The notes beneath the pieces are model-generated. The model was not told the origin of the DNA. It ran no database searches and worked only from the letters and a program-made list of their open reading frames with translations. The translations under genes were made by a program, and so were the position numbers. A stretch of 64,000 bases of DNA from positions 36,685,620 through 36,749,619 of the forward strand of contig JBCFYV010000001.1 of NCBI GenBank assembly GCA_039000515.1, given 5' to 3'. How positions within the stretch are numbered: the first letter of the stretch is position 1; every line of letters begins with the position of its first letter. Below, one piece after another: positions 47,231-59,654 of the stretch. This DNA is from Timema cristinae (lineage: Eukaryota > Arthropoda > Insecta > Phasmatodea > Timematidae).

Positions 47231-48311
47231 TTTAATTTCACCCTGTCCCCCTACCCCTTTAGGATAATTGTGTACCAGCATGCTATTGTTTAAATGTATT
47301 AAGTAATTATAAACTAGCCTTAGGAGTGCAAAAATTAAGTAAATCCATAGGTATCTTTTGTAGACAGGAAACATTCTAAATACAGATGTTGGAACAAATT
47401 GTACCCATAGTTGTAGTCTGAACATCAGCCTCCCGGACTTTAGTTGAGAAGAGTTTTGTAATGGAATACTAAGAGGACCCACTTTAAAATCTATATTTAT
47501 CCAGGATCTCGTGGAAATAACAAGAAATGTTAAGAAAAGGATATCGGATTCTAATGTGATATTCACGACTTCGATTCATTAGCCAGATCCACTGTAGCAA
47601 TCAGTCACAACACAAAATATATTACTTTTATTTACTTTGCTTTTTAACACTTTAGGGATTAACAGCCGCTCTCAATAATAATACAGTTCCTAAACTAATA
47701 GTAGTTATGTGAGAAAAGGAAAACATTCCTTTGATTTAAATCAGGTTAAGAACTGTCATATTCCTACCATTACTGCAATTTCAACATTTCACTTTGTATT
47801 TCACATTGAAATACTCTCTCCTATAGTTTCTCCTTGGATTCGAAGTAATATATATATAATAGTCCCTTTATGAGCAAGGTATACAGAAAACCACTTGATA
47901 CTTTATTTACTTTTGGTACATAATAATAATTGAGAATAACTTTTATTCACAAGGTTTGAGAAATCAGTCTCGATATATAATATATTAACATCTAACTGAA
48001 ATGTGTCTTAGGTACTTGATTGATTGCTTAAAAATTATTTCAAATTCATTCAGAAAATCAATCTAATTAAAATTAACATAAAAACGGCCTGAGCGAGCTC
48101 ACAATTGAAACAGATTACAAAAGTGAAAACCAGATATATAAATCGTTTCTACTAGGTTCATGGAATGCCCCTGTTAAATTTACTTAAAACTAGAATGCGC
48201 ATTTGACAGCTAGCGCAATACAAACAACTAACAGAAGACAGATAAACACTGTCAAAATTCCAAATTATCAATCTAAGAAACCTTTCTAGGCTAGTTAATA
48301 ATATTAGTTCT
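47231..48311. other. AT-rich spacer
   Basis: A 119-codon - strand frame (47,566-47,207) overlaps the end of repeat X. Its peptide is low-complexity and hydrophobic with no known motif, so I treat it as chance or a relic. Confidence 0.4.
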
Positions 48312-48818
48312 GAAATATAGCTGAGTCGGCCACGTGTTTGTCTACGGAGGTAAGAGTCCCGGGTTCAATTCCCAGCATGGCTGAAAAATTTGTCAATAGT
48401 GAAATGTGTGTTTACCCTTTCACAGTGATTATTATTATTATTATTATTATTATTTAGAACCGCGTCTTTCTAACCGTTCGTATTATACGCTTTAAGTACT
48501 AATTACGCTAATGAATTAGGAATTAGAAAGGTTGAAATAGAGGAAGTGAACCCGCATTTGCGTGGAGGGAGAGTGGAAAACCATTTAGGAAATACCACCA
48601 CCAGTTCACCCGACCGAGACTCGAACCTCTATCTTCCCGTCCTCAGCAGTCGAGCTCAACCAGACTAGCACTTTAGTCAACTACGCCACCGAGGCGGGTT
48701 TTACAGTTATGGATTTACAACAGGAGACTGACTGGCTGTTGTGTTTGTCCTTCCTAGTCCTTAGTTGGTTTTTAAAACATATGAAATACCTACCCAGCTG
48801 GTAGTGAGTAGTATTACC
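48312..48818 (+). repeat. SINE-D split by a SINE-B insertion
   Basis: The head is tRNA-like (AGCTGAGTCGGCCACG, then B box CCCGGGTTCAATTCCC and CATGGCTG). The body AAAAATTTGTCAATAGTG, AATGTGTGTTTACC, CCTTTCACAGTGAT runs to about 48,429, and resumes after the insert at about 48,703 with GGATTTACAACAGGAGACTG, GGCTGTTGTGTTTGTCC and AGTTGGTTTTTAAAAC. The same blocks run uninterrupted at 10,882-11,105 (-). Confidence 0.82.
48429..48700 (-). repeat. SINE-B, full length, inserted into SINE-D
   Basis: (TTA)n at 48,429-48,454 is the reverse of the (TAA)n tail. The - strand then gives the shared 3' end, the body, B box AGGTTCGAGTCTCGG and head GCCTCGGTGGCGTAGTTGAC up to 48,700. Flanks ACAGTGAT (about 48,422-48,429) and ACAGTTAT (just after 48,702) look like a slightly diverged target duplication. 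Confidence 0.9.
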
Positions 48819-49064
48819 CCGACTATAAAATATGGCAATAAGCCAAAAACTGACGTATCAGATATGGTGACATCCCGGAATGCATTTGATCTAGAGGTCA
48901 CAGATTTGAATGGTATTAAGTGCGAGGCACGTAATTAATTGTGTGTAAGTGACATCATAAGATAATCAAGGTCATATGAAAGTATGGTAGTGACGATTCG
49001 TAATGACGTCACATTATATATCAGACTTGAATAATTCACATTGACAGATAATTATAGAATTTTA

Positions 49065-49425
49065 TAGTAGGCTCGCTTAAATAAGGCGGCTTTATCTGTG
49101 CAAAGAAGATCAGGGAGGACACATAATAGATGCTGTTTTTATTGTATGTTCGTTAAAATAAGACGGCTTTGTGATTGAAATAAACTCACTATAGATTTTT
49201 TAGTAGGTCCGCTTAAATAAGGCAGCTTTATCTGTGCATAGAAGATAAGGGAGGACACATTATAGTTGCTGTTTATATTGTATTCTCGCTAAAATAAGAC
49301 AATTTTGTGTTTGAAATAAAATAGTAATTTTATAGGAGGTTCCCTGAAATAAAGCGTCTTTTTTATGCAATTCGAGATAACACACTTTTCATTTTTTATA
49401 GTATGTTCACTGAAATAATGTATTT
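49065..49425. repeat. Tandem array, ~136-bp unit with internal half-repeats
   Basis: Unit starts at 49,065 (TAGTAGGCTCGCTTAAATAA) and 49,201 (TAGTAGGTCCGCTTAAATAA); a decayed third starts near 49,331 (TAGGAGGTTCCCTGAAATAA). Inside each, TGTATGTTCGTTAAAATAAG or TGTATTCTCGCTAAAATAAG is a diverged half-unit. GGGAGGACACAT recurs at the same offset. Confidence 0.85.
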
Positions 49426-49583
49426 GCCACTTCCTCTTCTATTACATAGTGTTTATTTCCAAACGTTGTCTCAATGACCTTGAAAGAAAATCAATACAAG
49501 ACAAAAAAATGGATAACTGTCTTAGGATTAAATAAAAGCTTTTCACTTTTAGAAATACTTAATATTAAAATTAGTAAACAATA

Positions 49584-49730
49584 CATTATTATTAATATTA
49601 TTATTATTATTTTTATTATTATGTAGCACCACGTCTTACTCCCGTTCGGGTTATACGCTTTAAGTATTAATTACGCTGATGGATTAGGAATTAGGAAGGT
49701 TTAGTTAGATGAAGTGGAAACGCACTTATT
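49584..49730 (-). repeat. SINE-B 3' fragment
   Basis: After a (TTA)n run the - strand gives AACCCGAACGGGAGTAAG, ATTAATACTTAAAGCG and CTAATTCCTAATCC, the last third of SINE-B. The head and B box are missing. Confidence 0.82.
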
Positions 49731-49889
49731 ATTTATTATATTATTTTGGATGTAGCTTATTTAATTTATTTTACATGTAGAGTATAGAATAGTTTTAGAT
49801 TGCGTTATGAACCAAAAAACTTTGGGGTACAAATTTGAAGAAAAATTATATCTGGGGCTAGGCTAGCAAAATAAAATAACATTAGTCAA

Positions 49890-50110
49890 CCTCAGTGGTA
49901 TTGGAATAAAGTGCTCATATCAGGGCCCCAAAATTAATGGATTCAAACCCAGCCGAAGTCAACAGATTTTTCTTGAGAGATAAAAATCAGTAGCACAACT
50001 TCCTTCGGATGTGGAAGTAAAGACGTATGTCACATGTTGATTGTGTACATGTAAAATAACGCTGGAAGGTATGTTAGAATACCTTTCCCGGTAAAAATTG
50101 GAAGGCCCTT
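49890..50110 (+). repeat. SINE-E, single copy of another tRNA-derived SINE
   Basis: Head CAACCTCAGTGGTATTGG, B box ATGGATTCAAACCCAGC, then a body with CTTCCTTCGGATGTGGAAGT and AAAGACGTATGTCACATG. This body differs from SINE-A to D and resembles a SINE body type seen in other arthropods. No (TAA)n tail. Confidence 0.5.
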
Positions 50111-50754
50111 TCGCTCTGGCTCATAGAAATTCTCGTGCTCCGATTGAATCAGTCGGTTCAGAAAATGCACGTTAAATACCTCAAATAAGCTCATTTAAAA
50201 AATATCCATTGATTTAATGTAATCCGCCTCAATACGTTGACTGTAGTATATTCTTACGTACAGTCTAATATGTTTATAGAAAGGCCGCATTGTATACATT
50301 CAGTAGGTCATTAATGTACCTTTCTGTCACTCACTCTATCGCTCTTACACAAGGCGGCCTTGCAACCATCATTCCGGCATAAGGCACCGACCACCTTGAG
50401 CCAATGCCAAACCAAGGTGCGCCGTCCAAACTTCACAGGAAGGACCTTATCTGACAGCTAGAGAACTTACTAGATCTACTCTCACTTATGGATATGTCAA
50501 ACTATGTGACCTGCAGACGTTAACTTTGATAGATATTATCAATACCTATAAATAAAACCGATAGTTTTAGTAAAATGTTACCAATATTGGTCACAATTAG
50601 TATTTTTCGAAAAAAGGTCCTTCTTTTGAAAACTGATCTGTAGACATATCTTTGGATAGCTAGACCTTGAGCCTTAGAAATAATCTCATCAAGAATACGA
50701 TCTCTTTTTTAATTTATAGTGTATTTAACTTGCACTTTTATGAACACATGCTGA
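50111..50754. other. Unassigned stretch with one dispersed repeat piece
   Basis: GGATATGTCAAACTATGTGA at about 50,491 with GATAGATATTATCAATACC matches unit B of the 37-kb array. Elsewhere nothing recognised. Confidence 0.5.
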
Positions 50755-51014
50755 ACTTACAAACTAACTTAACCTACGACAGCACGTCTAAAACTACACA
50801 CCCATCACTAGCTCCTAGATATTTATTGATTGGATAGCAAGACTTACAATCAAGCTTAATCTAGGACAATACTTCTAATGCTACACACCCAGCCTTAGCT
50901 CCTGGATATTTACTAATTGTATAGCAGGACTTACAAACTAACTTAACCTAGGGCAGTAGTCTAATACTACACACTTAGCACTAGCTCTTAGATATTTACT
51001 AATTGGATAACATG
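50755..51014. repeat. Tandem array, 87-bp unit, three copies
   Basis: Units start at 50,755, 50,842 and 50,929 (87, 87 and 86 bp). Each begins ACTTACAAACTAACTTAACC or a near variant and ends GATTGGATAGCA or a near variant, with CTACACACCCA in the middle. The units are unrelated to those of the 49-kb array. Confidence 0.93.
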
Positions 51015-51124
51015 ACAGACAACTTTTCAAATAGTGTCTTCCTTAGAAGCACCCGGACCACTTACCCATGGTCACATAAACCAAAAGTATTAACTACATG
51101 TTTAACAGAAGATACATCTACTGA

Positions 51125-51352
51125 AGCGGTAGCCGCATGATCTGAGGTGACATTCTAACCATAGACTGAACTGCTGATGACGGGGAGATAAGTGTTCGAA
51201 CCCCGGTGCTGTGTACTTAGGGTAACTTTTTCTAATACGATTCGACATTCTCACTCCAACCAAATGCAGGTACACTTTCCATAAACTTCATATAACACAT
51301 CCATAACCAATTAGATTAATTAGTGTATAGGTGTAAAAACGAAACAGGAAGT
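51125..51352 (+). repeat. SINE-C/B-type copy, abutting SINE-A
   Basis: GCGGTAGCCGCATGATCTGA (head), B box GTGTTCGAACCCCGG, CGATTCGACATTCTCACTCC (body), then TTAGATTAATTAGTG and ACGAAACAGGAAGTAGG. The 3' end runs straight into the SINE-A head at about 51,355 without a (TAA)n tail. Confidence 0.75.
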
Positions 51353-51354
51353 AG

Positions 51355-51650
51355 GTGACATGGCGGTTTAGGGTGTCAGATTTCTGTGCTACGGCTCCGG
51401 GGTTCAATCCTCGGTCTCGGCACAGATTTATCTGATTGAAAAACCCTTCCTTCACCTCTGACAAGACGTATATTAATCACAACTCGTGAATGTGGGGAAT
51501 ACCAGGCCTCCACCGTGGTTCGGATCCCCCGTTAAACTGTAGGTTCTCCATTTCATCTCACAATCACCCTACCATTACACATTAGCGTAAGTGCGTATAA
51601 CCCAAACGGGTAGTAAGAAGCAGTGCTAATAATAATAGTAATAAGTAGTA
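51355..51650 (+). repeat. SINE-A copy
   Basis: GTGACATGGCGGTTTAGG head with a small deletion in the A-box arm, B box GGGGTTCAATCCTCGG, body, shared 3' end (ACGGGTAGTAAGAAGCAG) and an impure (TAA)n tail. Confidence 0.92.
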
Positions 51651-51990
51651 AAAATTAATGAAAGAATATTTGATCATTATCTAATACAAAAACGTGAAAT
51701 GCTAAAGATTAAATATGTCTCTTTAAGGTGGAAATGTAGGTACGTGATTAAAGGTGATTGTTTTTTGCAGTTTATATATCAAAACATTTTACTAGGAAAA
51801 CATATAATTTTCAATATAAAATAACTCTTCCCAATTCGTGGGCCTAATTTGTTAGGATGGGTTGCATCCTAGGATAAGGAGGGTGACTAGATATAAGACT
51901 GTGTGAGCTTCCTTGGCACGATGGTAACCCCATCCAACGTATTCGATGATCTGGTGTCCTAACCAACAGCTAACAAAATGGCAGTGTGAT

Positions 51991-52011
51991 CCCCCCCCCC
52001 CCCCCCCCCCC
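51991..52011. repeat. (C)21 homopolymer
   Basis: An uninterrupted run of 21 C in AT-rich DNA. The 85-codon - strand frame across it (51,852-52,109, with a polyglycine run) is an artefact of the run. Confidence 0.95.
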
Positions 52012-52114
52012 TTGAATTGATGGTGAATTGTCAGCCATGTTAGCTTGGAAACTTGTACTATTTCTACTACAACTTGGCTTGATTGCCAAAAGGAATGGTT
52101 ACAAGACATTTTTG

Positions 52115-52382
52115 GGTGACCTGGCGGTCTAGGGGTAAGGTGTCAGACTTCTGTGCTTGGGTCCTGGGTTCAATCCTCGTCCCGGCACAGATTTATCTGA
52201 TTACCAAACCCTTCCTTCACCTCTGACAAGACGTGTATTAATCACAACTCGTGAATGTGTGGAAAGACAGCCCTCCACCGTGGTTCGGATCTCACGTTAA
52301 ACTGTAGGTCCTCCATTTCATCTCCTACCATTACACATTAGCTTAAGTGAGTATAGCCCGAACAGGTAGTAAGACGCGGTGC

Positions 52383-52421
<39 letters not shown>

Positions 52422-52426
52422 TAATA
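52115..52426 (+). repeat. SINE-A copy with long (TAA)n tail
   Basis: GTGACCTGGCGGTCTAGGGG head, B box GGGTTCAATCCTCG, full body and shared 3' end GTAGTAAGACGCGGTG, then a (TAA)n tail at 52,384-52,426. Best kept head of the family and a good reference for the distorted copy at 55,921. Confidence 0.94.
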
Positions 52427-52865
52427 TTTAAATATATAGACCTATACTAGAATATAAACTTTAATTCGAAATTTAGAATGAAATAAATTGATAATCTGAG
52501 GTCTATTAATTTTTTTCTAGTTTTTACTCATTTCAAAATTAATCCAACGACCTTTATTAAATCCCCCAATACACCAATATTGTCAAATAAAGTTTCCTAG
52601 AATAGGGGATGTGCTGGGTCAGCTTTTATCGCTTTTGTTTGACAGTGTGGAAGGAGTAAAATTTCATGTTACGTGTCGTCCTCAATGATAAAAGTCTGCC
52701 ATTTTTTAAGTTAATTTTTCCAAATTTATTTGATTAATGTTCACTTTTCCTTGTTTTTAAATGTATATTTATATTATGTATGTGTGTTTTATATAGCTTA
52801 ATAAAATGTGTGTGGTTATAAGTAACATATTTTAAGGTTATTTATTTTGTGTCTACCAGATGCTT
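52427..52865. other. AT-rich spacer before the quality change
   Basis: Ordinary AT-rich sequence with no recognised element. Confidence 0.5.
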
Positions 52866-55800
52866 GTTTTTTAAAAGGGGCACCCCAGGAAAGATTTGGG
52901 GTCAAGTAAAAAGTTTTTCTTTTTAGAAAAATTAATTTTTAAATTTAAACCCGGGGGCCCTTAAATTCATATTTTAGAAAACCAAGGCCTTAAATTTAAG
53001 CAGAACGATAAAAAAAGTAAAAAAAATTGGGTTTTTGATTTTGTGAAATATTTTTTAAATTTGGGGGTTTGCCCAAGCTTAATATAAAAGTTTAAACCTT
53101 TTTGTTTTCTGAATAAAATTAAACCCCCCCAATTAAGTTTTTCAAAAAACCCCTCAATTTGGCATTTTATTTAAAAATGAGGGGGACAAAACGGAAACCC
53201 CAAAATAAGACCCTTTTTGGTAAGCCATATGGCTTTTTAATTTAAAATATTTGGGTTTTAAAACTACCAACAAATTATTTGAATTTTCTTTTTAAAACCC
53301 TTGAGTCCCTGTTTTTTTCATCCCAATTTATATAAACAAATTTTAAAAACCCCAACTTTTACCTTGAATTAGGTAGCCCAATTTTAAGTTTTTGTGGTGA
53401 TTTATTTAAAAAGCACATGACAAATTACCCAAAATTTAAATACAAACAAACAATACAATTCTACAACCCTCCCAAAAACCCAGAAATATTGAACGTCCGT
53501 TAAAAAAGATCACATTACTTTCTCCCCCTTTTTAGCAACAAAAATTAAACATTTGCTTTAACCCCCAATCAAACGGTGTCACGTCTAATTTGTTTGTCGC
53601 CCTGGAGTAAAAAGGTGTGAGGGGGTGATTGAAAAATTTCGTAACTTTTGGGACAGTTTGGTATTTGATCACTTGATTTTAAGAATTTTTAAAGTAAAAA
53701 TCAAGGGAAACGGCGCGTGATGTAACTATTGAAAACCCCTAATTTGTGTACTCAGAATAACCTACCCTTTCCCTCCTTAGAAAGGAAATATTGATCAACT
53801 ATCACAGTTAGGTTAAGGAATCTGTGCCAGAAAAAATCAGATATTTTAGAAAAGGTTTTTTTTGGGGTTTTAGGGCAGAGTCTGTTTGGGGGAAATTTTC
53901 AGGGCCCAAAATTTTTTTAATCTCGGGCAGATTAATTACCTATTCCCCCTATCTTTTGGGATTAAAAATTTTAATTGACTTTTTCCCCTATTTTGGGTTT
54001 AATTTAAATTTAAGGGAACAAATTTTTAAAATAAATTAAAAAATTTAATTAATTTTATTGTCACTTATTTAAGGCAAAAATTTCCCTAGTTTTTTTTTTT
54101 GGGTCCCGAAATTAATTTAAGCTTGTCAATACAAAATACGATATTAGACAACCCCCACCCCTCAATTGTAAAGAGGAATGGATTTTATTCAACATTTATT
54201 TCCCTTAGACAAAACATTGTTTCTTTTTGCTCATTGAAAAATTTAAAATTTTAGTAAAATAGTTTCACCTGCCAAAATTTTCAATTTTTTGATTTTACAG
54301 TAAGTTTTTTCCCAGATGGGAAAAAATTTTTTTAATTTTTTAAATTTTGAAATTTTATTTTTGTAGATGTTTTTTTTTATAATCCAGGAACACAGCACTT
54401 AAAATTTATAGTACACCATGATAAAATAAACCTTTTAAAAAAAAATTTTTATAACAAAATATTATCGATATTAAAATATTTTTTAACAACCAAAATAGAA
54501 AACGCCATGACAGTTCAGGTTTTTTTGGAAAAATTTTAAATTTATTTTTCCCAAAAAACACTCAAAAATTTGCCTACACTACGATTTTTGTGGTTAAGAA
54601 AATAACAAAATAATGTTAAGTCCCTCATAAAGAATACCCGCCCTTTGGTCCGTTTATTGAAAATGCACAGTGTATGGTGGATCAGGGCTTTGCCGAAAAG
54701 GGGTCAACGGGGGCCCAAAAAATGGTATAAAAACAACCTTTACATTAAGTGTTGAAATTTGGGTTTAACCCTTTATAACAATCAAAACTATATATTACTA
54801 AAAATCAATAAAAAAAGAAAAAAAAAAAATATACACAAGCTTTTGTCTTTAAAAACCCAATCGTTCCAAAAAAAGTCTGATTATTAAAAAACAAAGGGAA
54901 ACAAATTTCAAATCTGAACAAAAAGTTCAAAAAATAAAAAAAACCCCTTTTTTAAAAGGCCCAAACCCACGGGAAAAAGAGGGGTATACCAAAACACATC
55001 CCAAAGGGACCCGTGAAACATAATCCCATGGCACGGGGGCCCAAAAAGTGTGTGCCAACAAAAACCTGATCGTCTGGAATTTTTAGGCCCTAATAAAAAA
55101 CAATTGTTTAATGCCCCCTTATTTTGCTTAATGATTATTGCCCATTATTTTTGAAGGGAAAAGGGGGAAATTGAGGAACCCTACCACGGGAAAAGCGGGC
55201 ATTTAAAAAATTTCATCATTGGTTATAATGGGTAGGTTTTATTTTTTTTTTTTTTAAAAGTCGGGCCGAAATCTTACTTTTTAAAAAATACACAATGAAA
55301 TATTTCCCAGCAGCCCCAAATTTATACAGTATAAAAAAACATTAAAATGGGGTAAAACCCACCATAAAAACGACGCTTCGGGTTGAATTTCCCTTAAATT
55401 ATTTAAATATAAACCTTAAAATCAAGCAATTTTTCAAAATCAAAAATTCAAAAATTTAAAAAAATAATTTTTTTACAAGTTGGCTTTTTTAATTATAAAA
55501 TTATTTTAGTCAATAATTTTTGGGTTTGGGCCCCTTTTTTTTAAATAAAAAATTATTAATTTTAACCGGCTTCCCTAAAATTTTAAAAATCAATCTTGGA
55601 AATTTTGAAGATAGGTAGTTTTTTAAAAAAGTAAAAATTAATTAGAACCAAGCTTCCCTTTGGGAGTAATTACTTTATCCCCCTTAACTAATACTTTAAA
55701 CCCTTTTTAGATCAACTTGAAGCTTAAAAATTTTTCCCAGGAGAAAAAAAAATTTAGGGTACAATTTTAGTTTAAAGGGTTTGTAAATTTTTTTTAATAT

Positions 55801-55920
55801 ATTTTGAAATTACTTTTAATAGTTATTTAAATTTGTTTTTATTTCAAAAATTTGTCCAAAATTTAAATTTTTATCAAATTTAAAACTTTTGGTAATGTTT
55901 TAAATTAAATAGAAAAGGGG

Positions 55921-56218
55921 GTGAGCGGGGGGGTTTAGGGGTTCTGTGTCGGGACTTTTGTTTTGATGGTCGGGGGTTAAATTTGGTGCCCCTATCAGAT
56001 TTTCTGATTCCCAAAACCCTTTCCTTCCCCTCTGTAAAGGGTTTTAAAAATTCAAAACCTTGTAAATGTGGGGAAAACCCCAAGGCCTCAAACCGGGGTT
56101 GGAACCCCCCTTTAAAAATTTTGGGTCCCCATTTCATTAATTTAAAACCATTACACATTAGCGTAATGCGAAACATAAAGTTATAAAAAAGGGGTTGTTG
56201 ATGAAAATAAAAAAATAA
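55921..56218 (+). repeat. SINE-A copy in distorted sequence
   Basis: GTGAGCGGGGGGGTTTAGGG corresponds to GTGACCTGGCGGTCTAGGGG. AGATTTTCTGATTCCCAAAA, CCTTTCCTTCCCCTCTG, GTAAATGTGGGGAAAACCCC and CCATTACACATTAGCGTAAT then follow in SINE-A order. Length is close to that of the clean copy, so the changes are mainly substitutions toward the neighbouring base. Confidence 0.85.
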
Positions 56219-59200
56219 ATTGGGAATATAACAACCCAAAACAAAATGTTTTGCAGTTTTATGAAAATTATCATGCAAGAATTGCCAAGCATTGGGATTT
56301 TTTTTTCCCTTCCTCAAAATTAATTCATCAGGATGCCCTGGGCCCACGATGTTAAAAACGAGGGAAATTTTCCCAGCAGGCATTAAAAGGAAAATTTTAT
56401 TTTGAATATTAAATAAAGGGACTAAAATTTTTAGGCTTTTCATTTTTGTTGTTAAAAAGGAAATTATTTTTTTATGAAACCCTTTCTCCCCAATTAAAAA
56501 TGTTAGAAACTTACAGGGCCCCTCATGGTTACATAATGGGGATTTTAAAGGGAAAAATTGGTATTTGCACTACTAGAAAAAAAATTTGCCCCAACTGTTT
56601 AAACCCAAACCCCAGGCCTCGGGGCCCGTCTTTTTCCCCCTTTTTGAGAAAAGGAAAAAACGTTTCTTTGAAATTCCGTTTACTTTTCCCTTTTTAAGAA
56701 AAAAAAAATTTAAAAACCCAAATTTAAAAAGCGTTTTTTCATCTTTGAAATTTTCCCGGAAAAAGATTTCCCCTTTTGTCATCCTTCACATTTTTCCAAA
56801 ATTTTTTTTGGGAAATTTGGTGGCCCTTGCACCAAAACACATTTTTCTCCTTTTTTAATTTTTAAAAAAATTATTTACAAAAAACCCCATAAATTTTTAA
56901 AACCCGAAGGTTATAATTTGGGAAAAAAACCCCTAACCAAAAAAATTTATAAATAAAATAATATACCTTTTATTTACTTTAGGGGCTTTGGGGTTTTAAA
57001 AAAACCTTTTCCCTTTAAAAATTGAGACAAAGTTAAAAAAATTTTTGCCATCAAAGAGTTTAAAATTCAAAAATTAAATTTTTAAAAGAATTGAAAAAAA
57101 ACTACAGTTTATAGCAAAGGGAAAAAAATTAGTTTTAAAAAAAATTTAGAAAAAATTGGTTTTTTTAAAAATTTAAAAATTAAAAATTAAATTTTAAAAC
57201 CAAAAAAATTAAAATTAAATTTTTTAAAAAAGGTGGAAAAAAATTTAAAAATTTTGGAAAAATTTTTTTTTTTTAAATTTTTTAACTTCAAAGTTATTTT
57301 CGGGGGGGGGGGGGGTTTTTTTTTTTTTTTTTTAAGGGGTTAAAATTTTTATTTTTTTTTTTTTTAGAAAAAAATTTTTTTGTTTTTTTAAAAAATTTAT
57401 TTTTTTTAATTTTTTGGGGGTTTTTGTTTTTTTTTAAACCTTTTTTTTATTTTTAAATTCCATAAATAAAAAAAGTTTTAAAAATAAAAAAAAAAAAAAA
57501 AAAATTAAATTTTTGTGGGGGGGAAAAAGGAAAGGTGGTGGAAAAGTTTTTTTCCCCTTTTAGGGAAAATGGTTTAAAAACCTTTTTCCCCCCTTTTCCA
57601 TTTAATTTTTTTATAAAATAACTTTCAAAATTTTAAAAAATTTTGGAAATTTTTTTTTAAGAATTCAAAATTTTTAAAAAAATAAGGGGTTTTCCAAAAA
57701 AGAAAAAAATTTTGGGGAATTAAAATAAATTTTTTTCGTTTTTTTTAAAAATTCCTTAAATTTATTTTTGTAAAAAAAAACCAAAGGGGTTGGGGGCCCA
57801 AAAAGGGGGCCTTTTCCCCCATGGAAATGGTTTCACCGGAAAAAAGGTTCAGAAGGAATTGAATTTTGGTTTTTTTTTTTTAAATCCCCAACCCAAAACC
57901 GGTTCCCAAAAAAAAAAATTTAAAAAAAAAAAACCAAATTTCAAAACACATCAACAAAAAATCCCCAATTAAATCCCCAAAACACCCGGGAAAAAAAAAA
58001 TCAAAACCTCCCCTAAAAGGGACTAAGGGGACTAAAAAAAAAAAGACTTAGTTTTAAATCTTAATTTTATTTTAATTCCCAAAATTTTTTCGCATTAAAA
58101 GACTCTATTTTAAAATTCCCCTGTACCACTTTGAAAAAACGCTTTTATACGAGATTAAAATATGTAATACTCAACACCGTTTTTGGGTTTAAAACTTTTG
58201 TTATTTCAATTTTTTTTTTAGATTTTTTAATTTAATTTATTATGATGTATTTGTTATGTTTTGACTCTAAACTTTTTTTCAAAATAATTTTTGTTTGATT
58301 TTAATTATATTAAAATATATTTTATATATATATATTAAAATTTTTTACATTTCTTGAAATTTATTTTGATGTAAGACATTTAGATTTTTTAACTTAAAAT
58401 TTATTAAAATTTCCCAACTTTTCAATTTTATTTAACATTTCTTTAAAAATCTTGAGTGTATAAAACCTTTTACTCTATATTGTTTAAATTTTATTTTTTT
58501 TTATTTAAGTTTTAAACCAAATTCATTACTACCCCCTTATTTTCATTATTATTTAAAAATTGTTTTCTAAAAAAAAACTTTTCAGATTCAAATAGTTTTT
58601 ATAGCAAAAAAGAATAATTGTGTTCATTTTTTTTAAACAATAAATCCAGAAAAAAACAACATTAACGTAATTAAAAATTTTAAATTTTTAATATACCTGA
58701 AGCTTTAACTCAGGGGTAATGTATTCCTGATTTATTAGGAAAAAAGGGGAAAAAATTTATTACGGGTTAGCATGGGTATGTTGGCAAAACATCGGAAAGG
58801 GATGGGCGAACCCAAATTTTTAAATACAAGGTTTTTAAAATTAAAATTTTTCCCATACTCTAAAGCTTTAGGGTAAGGAATAACTTTGTTTTGGTTCTAC
58901 CAGCAAAACATAAGTTTTTCCCAATCCCCTTTTATATCAAAACCAAGAGATTCTGGTCCCTTTTTAATTAAAATTTTAAAAAAATTTAATGCTTTTAAAT
59001 TTCATGCCAGACCAATAAAACCCAGAGTAATTGATAATATTTATTTTTTATGTAGGAAAAACTTTTTTTTCAAACATAATTTTTTTTTATTCACATAATT
59101 TAATTGTTTTTGGGCCTTGGGGGTTTTTTATTCAACCCATATATTTTTTAAGGGTTTGGGTTGGGCCCCGTTGTAACTTATATCCTTTAATTTTAACCTA

Positions 59201-59654
59201 AAACAAGGTCTGTAAACACCCTCCCCCCCCCCATTAATTTCATTGTAAAAAGGGAAAAAGATAAATCACCCCAAGGTAAATTTTTTCGGCTTTTGGGGGA
59301 ATTAAACCCTCTAGGCCTTTAATTAAGAAAAAATACATGTCCCATAAGCAAAGTGTCAGAAAAAATTAAATTTATATGATTTTTTAAAATAATAGGGATA
59401 ATTCTTTAAAGGGTTTGTTTTAAATAGCTTTTTTTTTTTTTTCATAAGACTACGAATATCCCCCCCTATGCCCTTTTAAAAAATAAAAATACTTTTGAAC
59501 ACCTCACTGTGTTTTTAGTATAAAGTTTTTTTTAGCAACCCTGCTTAATGTGATTTCCTTCTGAAAAGGGGAAAAAAGGGAGTTCCTCTTGATCTTTGCT
59601 TAAATTTAGGTCAAAGTTTAGTCATTCAAATTTATTTTTTTGTTTTTAAAGTAA

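Noticed and set aside
47207..47566. 119-codon - strand open frame
   Set aside because: Hydrophobic low-complexity peptide without motifs, overlapping repeat X. Kept only as a note.
48318..48382. Possible functional tRNA gene
   Set aside because: The head has A- and B-box-like sequence but continues into the SINE-D body shared with 10,882-11,105, so it is a SINE head.
55880..56443. 187-codon - strand open frame, the longest in the last 11 kb
   Set aside because: It crosses a distorted SINE-A copy, and neighbour-copying errors remove stop codons. Not a gene.
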